Source of the DNA: Prevotella sp. UBA2456
GTDB lineage: Bacteria; Bacteroidota; Bacteroidia; Bacteroidales; Bacteroidaceae
Direction of reading: 5' to 3'
Assembly (NCBI GenBank): GCA_002342415.1
Contig: DDPY01000056.1
Location: 892 to 64,891 of the forward strand
Length of the DNA: 64,000 bases
In this document: positions 25,142-33,264 of the stretch, piece by piece
Layout: each line of letters starts with the position of its first letter
Numbering within the stretch: the first letter of the stretch is position 1
Position numbers and translations under genes: made by a program
Notes under the pieces: model-generated
Told to the model about the DNA's origin: nothing
Database searches by the model: none
What the model saw: the letters and a program-made list of their open reading frames with translations, nothing else

Positions 25142-26598
25142 CATTAAGGAAAATCAGGATTATTCTGGCCACGGTGATGTGCTTAGGCATTACCTGGCTC
25201 TTCTTAGACTTCACGGGGACGGCCCATCACTTTCTGGGCTGGATGGCGAAGGTGCAGCTGCTGGAGGCTGTGCTGGCCGTCAACGTGGCGGTTGTCGCGG
25301 TCCTCGTGCTGCTGACGCTCGTCTTCGGGCGCATCTACTGCTCGGTCATCTGTCCGTTAGGCATCATGCAGGACATCTTCGGATGGCTGGGCAAGCGGGC
25401 CAAGAAGAACCGCTACACCTACTCGAAAGCACTGTCTTTGCTCCGAGCCGCTGTGTTCACGGGATTCCTTATCCTGCTGGTGCTTGGCTCAGGCACCCTC
25501 GTGCAGTTGCTGGCACCCTACTCTATCTTCGGGCGCATAGCCACCAACCTGCTGCAACCCGTCTGGCAGGCAGGAAACAATGTGCTGGCAGCCATTGCCG
25601 AACACTACGACAGCTATGCCTTCTACCACTCGGAGGTATGGCTGCGCTCAGGCATCTCGCTCGGCATTGCCGCAGTGACGCTGGCCGTGCTGGGCGTGCT
25701 GGCCTGGCGAAACGGCCGTACCTGGTGCAACACCATCTGTCCGGTGGGCACCGTGCTGAGCATCTTTGCCAAGTTCTCGTGGCTGAAGATACGCTTCGAC
25801 GAAGACCGATGCAAGAACTGCTCGCTGTGCACGAAGAACTGCAAGGCCTCGTGCATCGACTTCAAGAACCATACGGTAGACTATACTCGCTGCGTGACCT
25901 GCGGCGACTGCATAGAGAGCTGCAGGCATGGCGCGCTGAGCTATGGGAGGAAACAGACCCAGGGGGAGGGTCTCTCCCGGCGGTCGTTTCTGCTCTCGTC
26001 GGCGCTGCTGGCGGGCACCGCTATGGCCCAGAAGAAAGACAAGATGATGGACGGCGGACTGGCCGAGATAGCGGACAAGGTGGCTCCAGAGCGCCAGACA
26101 CCCCTCACTCCGCCGGGCTCGCTGTCGGCCAAGAACATGGCCCAGCACTGCACAGGCTGTCAGCTGTGTATATCGGAATGCCCGAACCAGGTGCTGCGCC
26201 CATCGAGCGACCTGATGCACCTGATGCAGCCCGTGATGAGCTATGAGCGCGGCTACTGCCGTCCGGAGTGTACCCGCTGCTCGGAGGTCTGTCCCGCCGG
26301 TGCTATCAAGCCCATCGCGCGAGAGGTGAAGGCATCGACGCAGATTGGCCATGCGGTATGGATCAAGAAGAACTGCATCCCGCTGACCGACGGCGTGTCG
26401 TGCGGCAACTGTGCACGCCACTGTCCGACGGGAGCCATCGAGATGGTACTCTCCGACCCCGACGACGAAGCCTCAGCCGCCATTCCCGTAGTCAACGAGG
26501 CCGTCTGCATTGGCTGTGGAGCCTGCGAGAATCTGTGTCCGGCCCGCCCCTTCTCGGCCATCTATGTCGAAGGACACGAAGTGCATAAGGAAATATAA
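25138..26598 (+). CDS. Membrane polyferredoxin, NapH/NosR-like, with an internal twin-arginine motif
   Basis: 486 residues. The N-terminal half has four to five membrane helices and the NapH/NosR/CcoG-like signatures YCSVICPLGIMQDIFGWLG and WCNTICPVGTVL. Several 4Fe-4S motifs follow: CKNCSLCTKNC, CVTCGDCIESC, CTGCQLCISEC, CTRCSEVC, CGNCARHC and CIGCGACENLC. Between the second and third lies LSRRSFLLSSALLAGTAMAQ (about 279-298), a perfect Tat-type signal inside the protein. That suggests the C-terminal ferredoxin is moved out by Tat after Sec-type insertion of the first part. Role: electron transfer between quinol/cytoplasm and a periplasmic partner, probably the next gene product. Confidence 0.85.
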   Translation: MTLRKIRIILATVMCLGITWLFLDFTGTAHHFLGWMAKVQLLEAVLAVNVAVVAVLVLLTLVFGRIYCSVICPLGIMQDIFGWLGKRAKKNRYTYSKALSLLRAAVFTGFLILLVLGSGTLVQLLAPYSIFGRIATNLLQPVWQAGNNVLAAIAEHYDSYAFYHSEVWLRSGISLGIAAVTLAVLGVLAWRNGRTWCNTICPVGTVLSIFAKFSWLKIRFDEDRCKNCSLCTKNCKASCIDFKNHTVDYTRCVTCGDCIESCRHGALSYGRKQTQGEGLSRRSFLLSSALLAGTAMAQKKDKMMDGGLAEIADKVAPERQTPLTPPGSLSAKNMAQHCTGCQLCISECPNQVLRPSSDLMHLMQPVMSYERGYCRPECTRCSEVCPAGAIKPIAREVKASTQIGHAVWIKKNCIPLTDGVSCGNCARHCPTGAIEMVLSDPDDEASAAIPVVNEAVCIGCGACENLCPARPFSAIYVEGHEVHKEI

Positions 26599-26614
26599 AA
26601 AAAGAAAATCCAGA

Positions 26615-28021
26615 ATGAAACATCAAGACATATCACGCCGTTCGTTTCTGAAGATGCTGGGAGGTGGTGCGCTGACGACCGCTGCCGTGCTCACAGGATG
26701 CAAGTCGAAGACGGGGACGAAGGCCGCCAGTGAATACGCAAAGCAAGTGGAGCCGCCGACCGGCAAGATGACCTACCGCGTGAACCCGTTCACGAAGGAC
26801 AAGGTGTCGCTGTTAGGCTACGGCATGATGCGCCTGCCGTCGAAGACGGAGAATCAGGACGACTACGACCAGGAGATGATCAACAAGCAGGTAGACTATG
26901 CCATCGAGCACGGTGTGAACTACTTCGATACCAGCCCCGTCTACTGCCAGGGCAAGTCGGAAGCCTGCACGGGCATCGCCCTGAGCCGCCACAAGCGCTC
27001 GGAATACCTGATAGCCACCAAGCTGTCGAACTTCAACCCCGCGCTGCAGACCCGCGAAGCCAGCATCGAGATGTACAGGAACTCGATGAAGCAGCTGCAG
27101 GTAGACTATATCGACTACTACCTGCTGCACGCGGTGGGCGGTGGTATGGGTGAGTTCAATGCCCGCTATGTGGACAACGGCATCATGGACTTCCTGCTGG
27201 AGGAGCGCAAGGCCGGCCGCATCCGCAACCTCGGATTCTCGTTCCACGGCAGGAAGGAGGTCTTCGACAAGATACTGGCCATGCACGACCAATACCACTG
27301 GGACTTCGTACAGATAGAGCTGAACTATCTGGACTGGCACTTTGCCAACGAAATCAGCAAGGGAAATGTCGATGCCAGCTACCTCTATGCCGAAGTACAC
27401 AAGCGGGGCATCCCGTCGGTCATCATGGAGCCGCTGTTAGGCGGACGACTGGCAAACCTGCCCCAATTCCTGGCCACCGAGCTGAAACAGCGCGACCCGG
27501 AGCGCAGCGTAGCCTCATGGGCTTTCCGCTATGCCGGAACCCCCGAGGGCGTGCTCACCGTACTGTCGGGCATGACCTATATGGAGCACCTGAAGGACAA
27601 CCTGCTCTCCTACTGTCCGCTGAAGCCACTGACGCGCAACGAGCAGAAATATCTGGAGCAGCACGTGGCACAACGCATCGTGGGACTGCAGAACATCCCC
27701 TGCAACGACTGTAAATACTGCATGCCCTGCCCCTACGGCATCGACATCCCCGCCATCTTCGTACACTACAACAAGTGCAAGAACGAGGGCATGCTGCCCA
27801 CCGATGCCGGCGACGAGAACTACCGCAAGCTGCGCCGCCAGTATCTGATAGGACTGGACCGCGCGGTGCCCAAGCTGCGACAGGCCGACCACTGCATACA
27901 GTGTGGGCAATGTGAGCCCCATTGTCCGCAGAGCATCCGCATCCCGCGCGAGCTGAAGAAAATCAGCGACTATGTGGAGGCGCTGCGGCAGGGAACGCTG
28001 ACGCGCACGATGGAGGAGTAG
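26615..28021 (+). CDS. Tat-exported aldo/keto reductase with C-terminal ferredoxin domain
   Basis: 468 residues from MKHQDISRRSFLKML (a frame open further upstream overlaps the previous gene and was rejected). A twin-arginine signal ends in LTGC (Cys29), so it is probably a Tat lipoprotein. Residues ~50-330 are an aldo/keto reductase barrel (YGMMRLPSKTE, YFDTSPVYCQGKSE with catalytic Tyr, LLHAVG, GFSFHG). The C-terminus carries CNDCKYCMPCPYGIDI and CIQCGQCEPHCPQSI iron-sulfur motifs. Family members of this type are common in anaerobic Bacteroidetes; the substrate is unknown. It likely receives electrons from the polyferredoxin encoded just upstream. Confidence 0.87.
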   Translation: MKHQDISRRSFLKMLGGGALTTAAVLTGCKSKTGTKAASEYAKQVEPPTGKMTYRVNPFTKDKVSLLGYGMMRLPSKTENQDDYDQEMINKQVDYAIEHGVNYFDTSPVYCQGKSEACTGIALSRHKRSEYLIATKLSNFNPALQTREASIEMYRNSMKQLQVDYIDYYLLHAVGGGMGEFNARYVDNGIMDFLLEERKAGRIRNLGFSFHGRKEVFDKILAMHDQYHWDFVQIELNYLDWHFANEISKGNVDASYLYAEVHKRGIPSVIMEPLLGGRLANLPQFLATELKQRDPERSVASWAFRYAGTPEGVLTVLSGMTYMEHLKDNLLSYCPLKPLTRNEQKYLEQHVAQRIVGLQNIPCNDCKYCMPCPYGIDIPAIFVHYNKCKNEGMLPTDAGDENYRKLRRQYLIGLDRAVPKLRQADHCIQCGQCEPHCPQSIRIPRELKKISDYVEALRQGTLTRTMEE

Positions 28022-29228
28022 AAGAAAGGCTGATGCTGCGGGCTGCCACATAGGCTGTGGTCCATGCCGCCTGAAAGTTGAAGCCACCGGTGATGCCGTC
28101 GATGTCGAGCACCTCGCCGGCAAAATAGAGACGGGGCACATGACGGCTTTCGAGCGTGGACGCGTTGACAGCCTTGAGCGACACGCCGCCACAGGTGACA
28201 AACTCATCCTTGAAGGCGGCCCGCCCCGCTACAGCATAGACATCATTGGTAAGGACGTTGACCAACCGGTTGACGTCCTTCTTGTTGAGTTCTGCCCAGC
28301 GCACCTGGTGGCGGCTGCCTAACGACTTCTGCAACAGACAGGCCCAGAGCCGCTGGGGCAGTGAGAACGGATTCCAGGTGGGCAGCTGCTTATGCGGTTC
28401 ACGAGACATCATGGCCGCAAGCGACGAAAGCACCTCCTGCTCAGACCTCCGCACCCAGTTGACGCGGATGGGCAGCTGATAGCGGTGCTCGGCCAGCAGG
28501 CGTGCCGCATAGCTGGAGAGCTTCAGGATGGCAGGGCCGCTCATGCCCCAATGGGTGATGAGCAGAGGTCCCTCACCTTGCAGCTTCGTGCCCGGAATCA
28601 GCACAGAAGCTTCGACAACCAGTCCCTGCAGGGCTGTCAGCGCGCTGTCGGCAATGCTGAGCGTGAACAGCGAGGGCACGGGCGGCTCCAGTTCATGCCC
28701 TGCTGCCGAGAGCCACCGCAGCCCCTCGCCCTTGGGAGAACCGCCTGTGGTGACGGCCACGTAGTCATAGTCGGCCACCTCGTCCAACGACGTAATCTTC
28801 ACCCCCGTCCGAACGGTAATCGCATAGCGGCGGGCAAGCGACAGGAAACAGTCGATGACGGCCTGCGAATCCTGCGCCTGCGGAAACACACACTCATCAT
28901 CCTGAACCGTCAACGGCACCCCGTGACGCTCAAACCACTGGTAGGCATCCTCCGGCCCGAAGACGTTGAACAGGCGTTTCATCAGCCGATGGCCACGAGG
29001 ATAGACTGCCGACAGGTCGCGCACGGAGCGAAACGTATTCGTGCAATTGCAGCGTCCGCCACCGCTGACGGCTACCTTTGCCAGCACACGCTGGCTGCGC
29101 TCGAAGATGGTGACCTGCATCCCGGGCATCATCTCCTTGAGGTTGACGGCCAGGAAGAATCCGGCTGCTCCTCCACCGATAATGGCTGTCCTAAGGGGTT
29201 TGTCATGTCTGTCTGCCATAGAATCCAA
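27963..29228 (-). CDS. HI0933/BaiN-like NAD(P)/FAD-dependent oxidoreductase
   Basis: 421 residues. FAD-binding Rossmann motif AIIGGGAAGFFLAVNL, then the family signature KVAVSGGGRCNCTNT (~52-66), an inserted domain, and the C-terminal YFAGEVLDIDGITGGFNFQAAWTTAYVAAR. Flavoproteins of this family reduce or rearrange diverse substrates; function here is unknown. The last ~20 residues (SLSSTPPSCASAFPAAA..) are past the usual family end and are encoded antisense to the aldo/keto reductase 3' end (59-bp tail-to-tail overlap). Start could also be the ATG at 29219. Confidence 0.83.
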   Translation of the reverse strand: MDSMADRHDKPLRTAIIGGGAAGFFLAVNLKEMMPGMQVTIFERSQRVLAKVAVSGGGRCNCTNTFRSVRDLSAVYPRGHRLMKRLFNVFGPEDAYQWFERHGVPLTVQDDECVFPQAQDSQAVIDCFLSLARRYAITVRTGVKITSLDEVADYDYVAVTTGGSPKGEGLRWLSAAGHELEPPVPSLFTLSIADSALTALQGLVVEASVLIPGTKLQGEGPLLITHWGMSGPAILKLSSYAARLLAEHRYQLPIRVNWVRRSEQEVLSSLAAMMSREPHKQLPTWNPFSLPQRLWACLLQKSLGSRHQVRWAELNKKDVNRLVNVLTNDVYAVAGRAAFKDEFVTCGGVSLKAVNASTLESRHVPRLYFAGEVLDIDGITGGFNFQAAWTTAYVAARSISLSSTPPSCASAFPAAAPPHSR

Positions 29229-29342
29229 TCATCAATATAATATTTCAGACCACAAAAATAGCAATAATCCCCGAAAAGTACAAGTGAAACGGCGGATAAT
29301 GACAACCAGCAACACAAAAAAGAGAAAAATTTCGCTTTTTTC

Positions 29343-29373
29343 TTTGTTTATTGCCCGATTTCCACTACCTTTG
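29343..29373 (+). promoter_or_regulatory. Promoter of the nusB operon
   Basis: -33 TTTG (29343-29346), 19 nt, -7 TACCTTTG (29366-29373), giving a leader of about 35 nt before the nusB ATG. Confidence 0.75.
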
Positions 29374-29415
29374 CATCTGATAAGTGTATCAAAGCGAAAA
29401 GAAAGTACAGAGAAT

Positions 29416-30345
29416 ATGATTAACAGAGAAATCATCAGGACCAAGATTGTCCAGTTAACCTATGCCTACTATCAAAACGGCAGTAAAAACATAGACACGG
29501 CTGAAAAGGAATTGATGTTCAGCCTGTCGAAAGCCTACGACCTGTATAACTATATGCTGGCACTCATCGTGGCCATCACCCGTGAGTCGCGCCGCCATCT
29601 GGAGGTGGCAGAAGCCAGAGCCAAGCGTGAAGGCAGCGAGATGCCCTCGCGCAAGTTTGCCGACAACCGCTTCGCCGTACAGCTGGAGGAGAACCGCATG
29701 TTGCTGGACTTCATGGAAACCCATAAGAAGACATGGAACGACGAGCCCGAGCTTCTGAAGAAGCTATACACCCAGATTACAGAAAGCGAGATATACAAGG
29801 AATATATGGAGTCGGACGAAGACGACTACAATGCTGACCGCGAGCTATGGCGCAAGCTCTATCGCGCACTGTTAGAGCAGAACGACTCGCTCGACTCGCT
29901 GCTGGAAGAGCAGAGCCTCTACTGGAACGATGACAAGGAGGTGGTAGACACCTTCGTGCTGAAGACCATCAAGCGTTTCGAGGAGAAGAACGGTGCCGAC
30001 CAGGACCTGCTGCCGGAGTATGCTTCGGAGGACGACCAGGACTTTGCCCGCAAGCTGTTTCGCGCCACCATCATGAATGCCGACGAATACCAGCGCTACA
30101 TGAGCGAGGCCTCGCGCAACTGGGACTTTAACCGTCTGGCATACATGGACATCGTCATCATGCAGATAGCCATTGCCGAGTTGCTCACCTTCCCAAGCAT
30201 TCCCATCAATGTCACCATCAACGAGTATGTGGAGCTGGCCAAGCTCTACTCTACCCCGAAGAGTGGCGGCTACATCAACGGCATGCTGGATGCCATTGCC
30301 CACCATCTGGCAGAGACGGGGCACCTGCTGAAGCCGTTTGCATGA
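29416..30345 (+). CDS. nusB: Transcription antitermination factor NusB (long Bacteroidetes form)
   Basis: 309 residues from MINREIIRTKIVQLTYAYYQ; an open frame upstream contains the promoter and was discarded. The N-terminal helix and the C-terminal half (FARKLFRATIMNADEY .. NRLAYMDIVIMQIAIAELLTFPSIPINVTINEYVELAKLYS) match the NusB fold. The ~150-residue charged helical insert in the middle is normal for Bacteroidetes and makes the protein about twice the length of the E. coli one. It binds boxA RNA with S10 during rRNA transcription. First gene of a nusB-yajC-ybbR-coaE run. Confidence 0.93.
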   Translation: MINREIIRTKIVQLTYAYYQNGSKNIDTAEKELMFSLSKAYDLYNYMLALIVAITRESRRHLEVAEARAKREGSEMPSRKFADNRFAVQLEENRMLLDFMETHKKTWNDEPELLKKLYTQITESEIYKEYMESDEDDYNADRELWRKLYRALLEQNDSLDSLLEEQSLYWNDDKEVVDTFVLKTIKRFEEKNGADQDLLPEYASEDDQDFARKLFRATIMNADEYQRYMSEASRNWDFNRLAYMDIVIMQIAIAELLTFPSIPINVTINEYVELAKLYSTPKSGGYINGMLDAIAHHLAETGHLLKPFA

Positions 30346-30389
30346 ACACATTTTGAACATTAAACAAAAAATTTAAAGCATTTAAGAAT

Positions 30390-30710
30390 ATGACACAGTT
30401 TTTCTTAGCAGCCCAAGCTGCCCAGGGTGGCGGAGGCATGAGTTTCATCATTATGATGGTGGCCATCTTTGCCATTATGTATTTCTTTATGATCCGCCCG
30501 CAGCAGAAGCGACAGAAGGAGATTCAGAACTTCCAGAACTCGCTGGCCGAGGGTACGGAGGTTGTCACCGGTGGCGGCATCTACGGCACCGTAAAGAAGA
30601 TTGACCTGGCCAAAGGCATCATCGAGGTGAAGATTGCCGACGGAGTAGTCATCAAGGTTGACAAGGGCTACGTCTTCAAGGATACCACCAGCACCCCGCT
30701 GCAGAAATAA
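30390..30710 (+). CDS. yajC: Preprotein translocase accessory subunit YajC
   Basis: 106 residues. One N-terminal membrane helix (MSFIIMMVAIFAIMYFFMI), then the family signature RPQQKRQKEIQNFQNSL and the small beta domain (GTEVVTGGGIYGTVKKID..IEVKIADGVVIKVDKG). It associates with SecDF at the inner membrane. It starts 44 bp after nusB, probably in the same transcript. Confidence 0.95.
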   Translation: MTQFFLAAQAAQGGGGMSFIIMMVAIFAIMYFFMIRPQQKRQKEIQNFQNSLAEGTEVVTGGGIYGTVKKIDLAKGIIEVKIADGVVIKVDKGYVFKDTTSTPLQK

Positions 30711-30734
30711 GGACTTATAGCTGAGCATTGAGAG

Positions 30735-31706
30735 ATGGGCGAAGTGGCGAAGAGCATCAGGAACTTCTTGTTCAGTAACATGAACAAGCAGTTCTTTACT
30801 TTTCTGTTCTTCGTGCTGCTGTCGGCTGTCTTCTGGCTCATCCTGACCCTCAATGAGACCTACGAGAAAGAGGTGAAAGTGCCCTGCCGCATTGTCAACA
30901 TCCCCAAGAACGTAGTGCTCACCTCTGCCAGCATCGACACCGTCCGCATCACCGTGCGCGACAAGGGCTGGATGTTGCTCTCCTACCTCTACGGCGAGCG
31001 CCGCCCCATGCTGAGCATCAACTTCAAGAACTACGATCACGGCAACGGTGGTGGCATCGTACCCAACTCCGACCTGAAGCGACAGGCCGAACAGCGATTG
31101 GAGAGTTCCACGAAAATCACGGCCATCAAGCCCGAGAAGCTGGAGTTCTTCTATAACAACGGTGAGCGCAAGCGTGTTCCCGTGCATTGGACCGGTCGCG
31201 TCATCCCCGAACAGCTCTACTTCATCTCGCAGGTGAAATACTCGGTCGACACGGTCGACATCTATGCCTCCCGCGAAAAGCTGGACAGCATCAAGGTCAT
31301 CTATACCGAGCCGCTCAACTATGTCGGATTCCGCGACACCCTGATGGTGAACTGCCGACTGAGCCATCCCAACGATGTCAAGGTAGTACCCGAGCGTGTA
31401 GTCATAGCGTTCTGCACCGATGTGCTGACCGAGGAAAGCATCGATGTACCCGTGAAGTGCCTGAACCTGCCCGAGGGCAAAGTGCTGCGCACCTTCCCGC
31501 CCAAAGTGAAGATCAACTTCGTGGCAGGTGTCAGTCAGGTAAAATCGCTGCATCCCGAGGACTTCAGCGTGGTTGCCGACTATCTGGAGATAGAACAGCA
31601 GAAGACAGAGAAGTGTAACATCTATCTGCGCAATGTGCCACAGGGTGTCAGCCGCGCTACGCTCAACAGCAAGCAGGTAGACTATCTGATAGAAGACATC
31701 GAATGA
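30735..31706 (+). CDS. YbbR-like domain protein (CdaR-type)
   Basis: 323 residues. One membrane helix at about 18-40 (KQFFTFLFFVLLSAVFWLILTL) then an extracytoplasmic region with YbbR-like beta repeats (EVKVPCRIVNIPKNVVL, ESIDVPVKCLNLPEGKVLRTFPPKVKINFVAG). In Firmicutes the homologue regulates the c-di-AMP cyclase CdaA; no cyclase gene is adjacent here, so its role in this organism is open. Its stop overlaps the coaE start by 4 bp, implying translational coupling. Confidence 0.82.
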   Translation: MGEVAKSIRNFLFSNMNKQFFTFLFFVLLSAVFWLILTLNETYEKEVKVPCRIVNIPKNVVLTSASIDTVRITVRDKGWMLLSYLYGERRPMLSINFKNYDHGNGGGIVPNSDLKRQAEQRLESSTKITAIKPEKLEFFYNNGERKRVPVHWTGRVIPEQLYFISQVKYSVDTVDIYASREKLDSIKVIYTEPLNYVGFRDTLMVNCRLSHPNDVKVVPERVVIAFCTDVLTEESIDVPVKCLNLPEGKVLRTFPPKVKINFVAGVSQVKSLHPEDFSVVADYLEIEQQKTEKCNIYLRNVPQGVSRATLNSKQVDYLIEDIE

Positions 31707-32245
31707 AGATAGGCATCACCGGAGGCATCGGATCGGGCAAGAGCTACGTCTGCAGACGGCTGGAACACTACGGTATCCGCGTCTACGACTGCGATGCAGC
31801 AGCCAAGCGACTGCTCCGCACATCACCAGCATTGCAACAAGCCATAACCCGCTTGGTAGGCTCCACCGACAAGGCTGCCATGAGCCGCTTCCTGTTGGCC
31901 AGCGAGGCCAACCAGCAGGCTATGAATGCCATCATCCACCCCGCCGTCTTCGACGACTTCGAGCAGAGCGGCATGCAATGGATGGAGAGTGCTATCCTCT
32001 ACGAGTCGGGAGCTGATCGGCTTGTCGACAAAGTGGTGGTGGTGACGGCTCCTGAGGAGGTGCGCATCCAGCGCATCATGCAGCGCGACCACATCTCACG
32101 CGAGAAAGCCCTGCAATGGATAGGTCGGCAATGGCCTCAGGAAGCGGTTGTTGCACGGGCCGACTACGAAATTGTGAACGACGGACAGCGCGACATCGAC
32201 CAGCAAGTGGCACAAGTGGTGGAGGGATTGAACATTGAACATTGA
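31703..32245 (+). CDS. coaE: Dephospho-CoA kinase
   Basis: 180 residues. P-loop GGIGSGKSYV (8-17), the DCDAAAKRL acceptor-binding region and a lid with RIMQRDHISREKAL. It phosphorylates dephospho-CoA to coenzyme A, the last step of the pathway started by CoaW at 22.7 kb. The final residues GLNIEH are encoded by the first units of the heptamer repeat, so the C-terminus varies in principle with repeat number. Confidence 0.94.
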   Translation: MKIGITGGIGSGKSYVCRRLEHYGIRVYDCDAAAKRLLRTSPALQQAITRLVGSTDKAAMSRFLLASEANQQAMNAIIHPAVFDDFEQSGMQWMESAILYESGADRLVDKVVVVTAPEEVRIQRIMQRDHISREKALQWIGRQWPQEAVVARADYEIVNDGQRDIDQQVAQVVEGLNIEH

Positions 32246-32331
32246 ACATTGAGGATTGAACATTAAGGATTGAACATTGAACATTGAGAATTGAACATTG
32301 AGAATTGAACATTGAGAATTGAACATTAAGC
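32227..32331 (+). repeat. 15 tandem 7-bp repeats, consensus ATTGARN
   Basis: Fifteen uninterrupted heptamers, mostly ATTGAAC or ATTGAGA with two ATTAAG variants. The first two and a half lie in the coaE reading frame. Two types alternate in the second half, so the array probably grew as 14-bp pairs. It fills most of the gap to the next gene. Confidence 0.95.
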
Positions 32332-32344
32332 ATAATATACTGAT

Positions 32345-32785
32345 ATGAAACAAACCATTTTAGCTATTTCAGGCAAGCCCGGGCTTTACAAGCTCGTGTC
32401 AAGAGCCAAGAACAGTCTTATTGTCGAGTCACTCGACGACAGTCATAAGCGTATTCCCGCCTTCGGTACTGACCGCATCACCTCACTGGCTGATATCGCC
32501 ATGTTCACCGAAAGCGAGGACGTACCCCTCATGAAGGTGCTCGCCTCCATGCGCGACCTGGAGGAGGGCAAGGTGTCGAGCCTTGACTACAAGAAAGCCA
32601 CTCCCCAGGAGTTGCATGAGTACTTCACCAAGGTGCTGCCCGAGTGGGATCAGGACCGTGTACAGAACAGCCACATCAAGAAGCTCATCCAGTGGTACAA
32701 CATCCTCGTGAAGGCCGGCATCACCGACTTCGAGGAAGAGATGGCTCCCACCGAGGGTGACAACATTGATGACCGCAAAGAATAA
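32345..32785 (+). CDS. DUF5606 domain protein
   Basis: 146 residues, soluble. The start MKQTILAISGKPGLYKLVSRAKNSLIVESL matches the small beta-barrel N-terminal part of the DUF5606 family found across Bacteroidetes. The rest is helical (DLEEGKVSSLDYKKATPQELHEYFTKVLPEWDQDRV) with an acidic tail. No function is established. No separate promoter is obvious in the repeat-filled 99-bp gap after coaE, so it may be read from the nusB promoter. Confidence 0.85.
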   Translation: MKQTILAISGKPGLYKLVSRAKNSLIVESLDDSHKRIPAFGTDRITSLADIAMFTESEDVPLMKVLASMRDLEEGKVSSLDYKKATPQELHEYFTKVLPEWDQDRVQNSHIKKLIQWYNILVKAGITDFEEEMAPTEGDNIDDRKE

Positions 32786-32804
32786 TCCATCAAGGAGAGA
32801 ACAC

Positions 32805-32838
32805 AAAAAAGGGAATGAGCCAATGCTTATTCCCTTTT
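32805..32838. terminator. Bidirectional terminator between DUF5606 and fur-like genes
   Basis: AAAAAAGGGAATGAGC pairs with GCTTATTCCCTTTT around a few bases, flanked by A/T runs usable on both strands. It includes the stop codon of the convergent Fur-family gene. Confidence 0.8.
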
Positions 32839-33252
32839 ATTTTTACACTGCGGGCAGATGCCCTTGACCATAAAGTTCACACTGGTCATCTCGAACCCTG
32901 CAGGCAGGACCACCTCCGGAATAGGAATATCCTCCAGACAGTAGGTGCGCCGACAGCGTTCACAATAGAAGTGGACATGCAGGTCGTCGTCTACCTCGCC
33001 ATCATGACTGTGGCACAACTCATACCGCACTCCGTCGCCCCCATCCTCGATGACATGCACCAGATGGTGCTCCTTGAAGAGGGTAAGCGCACGGAACACA
33101 CCCGACTTATCAATGGTGAGAATCTTATACTCCAGTTCGCTGAGCGACATCGGACGGCCCGCAGCCTCCAGAGCCTTCACCACGACAATACGGTTGGCTG
33201 TGGGCTTCACTCCATGATGCTCCAGCAGTTCGACACATTGTTTCTCGTCCAT
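32827..33252 (-). CDS. Fur-family metalloregulator
   Basis: 141 residues. Winged-helix N-terminal half (GVKPTANRIVVVKALEAAGRPMSLSELEYKI) followed by the dimer/metal domain: HDGEVDDDLHVHFYCERCRRTYC and GICPQCKN supply two CxxC pairs for a structural zinc plus His/Asp ligands for a sensor site. Which metal or stress it senses (Fe, Zn, peroxide) cannot be decided from sequence. It starts 12 bp after the outer-membrane beta-barrel gene, so the two are likely one transcript. Confidence 0.87.
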   Translation of the reverse strand: MDEKQCVELLEHHGVKPTANRIVVVKALEAAGRPMSLSELEYKILTIDKSGVFRALTLFKEHHLVHVIEDGGDGVRYELCHSHDGEVDDDLHVHFYCERCRRTYCLEDIPIPEVVLPAGFEMTSVNFMVKGICPQCKNKRE

Positions 33253-33264
33253 AAAGTATCCGTT

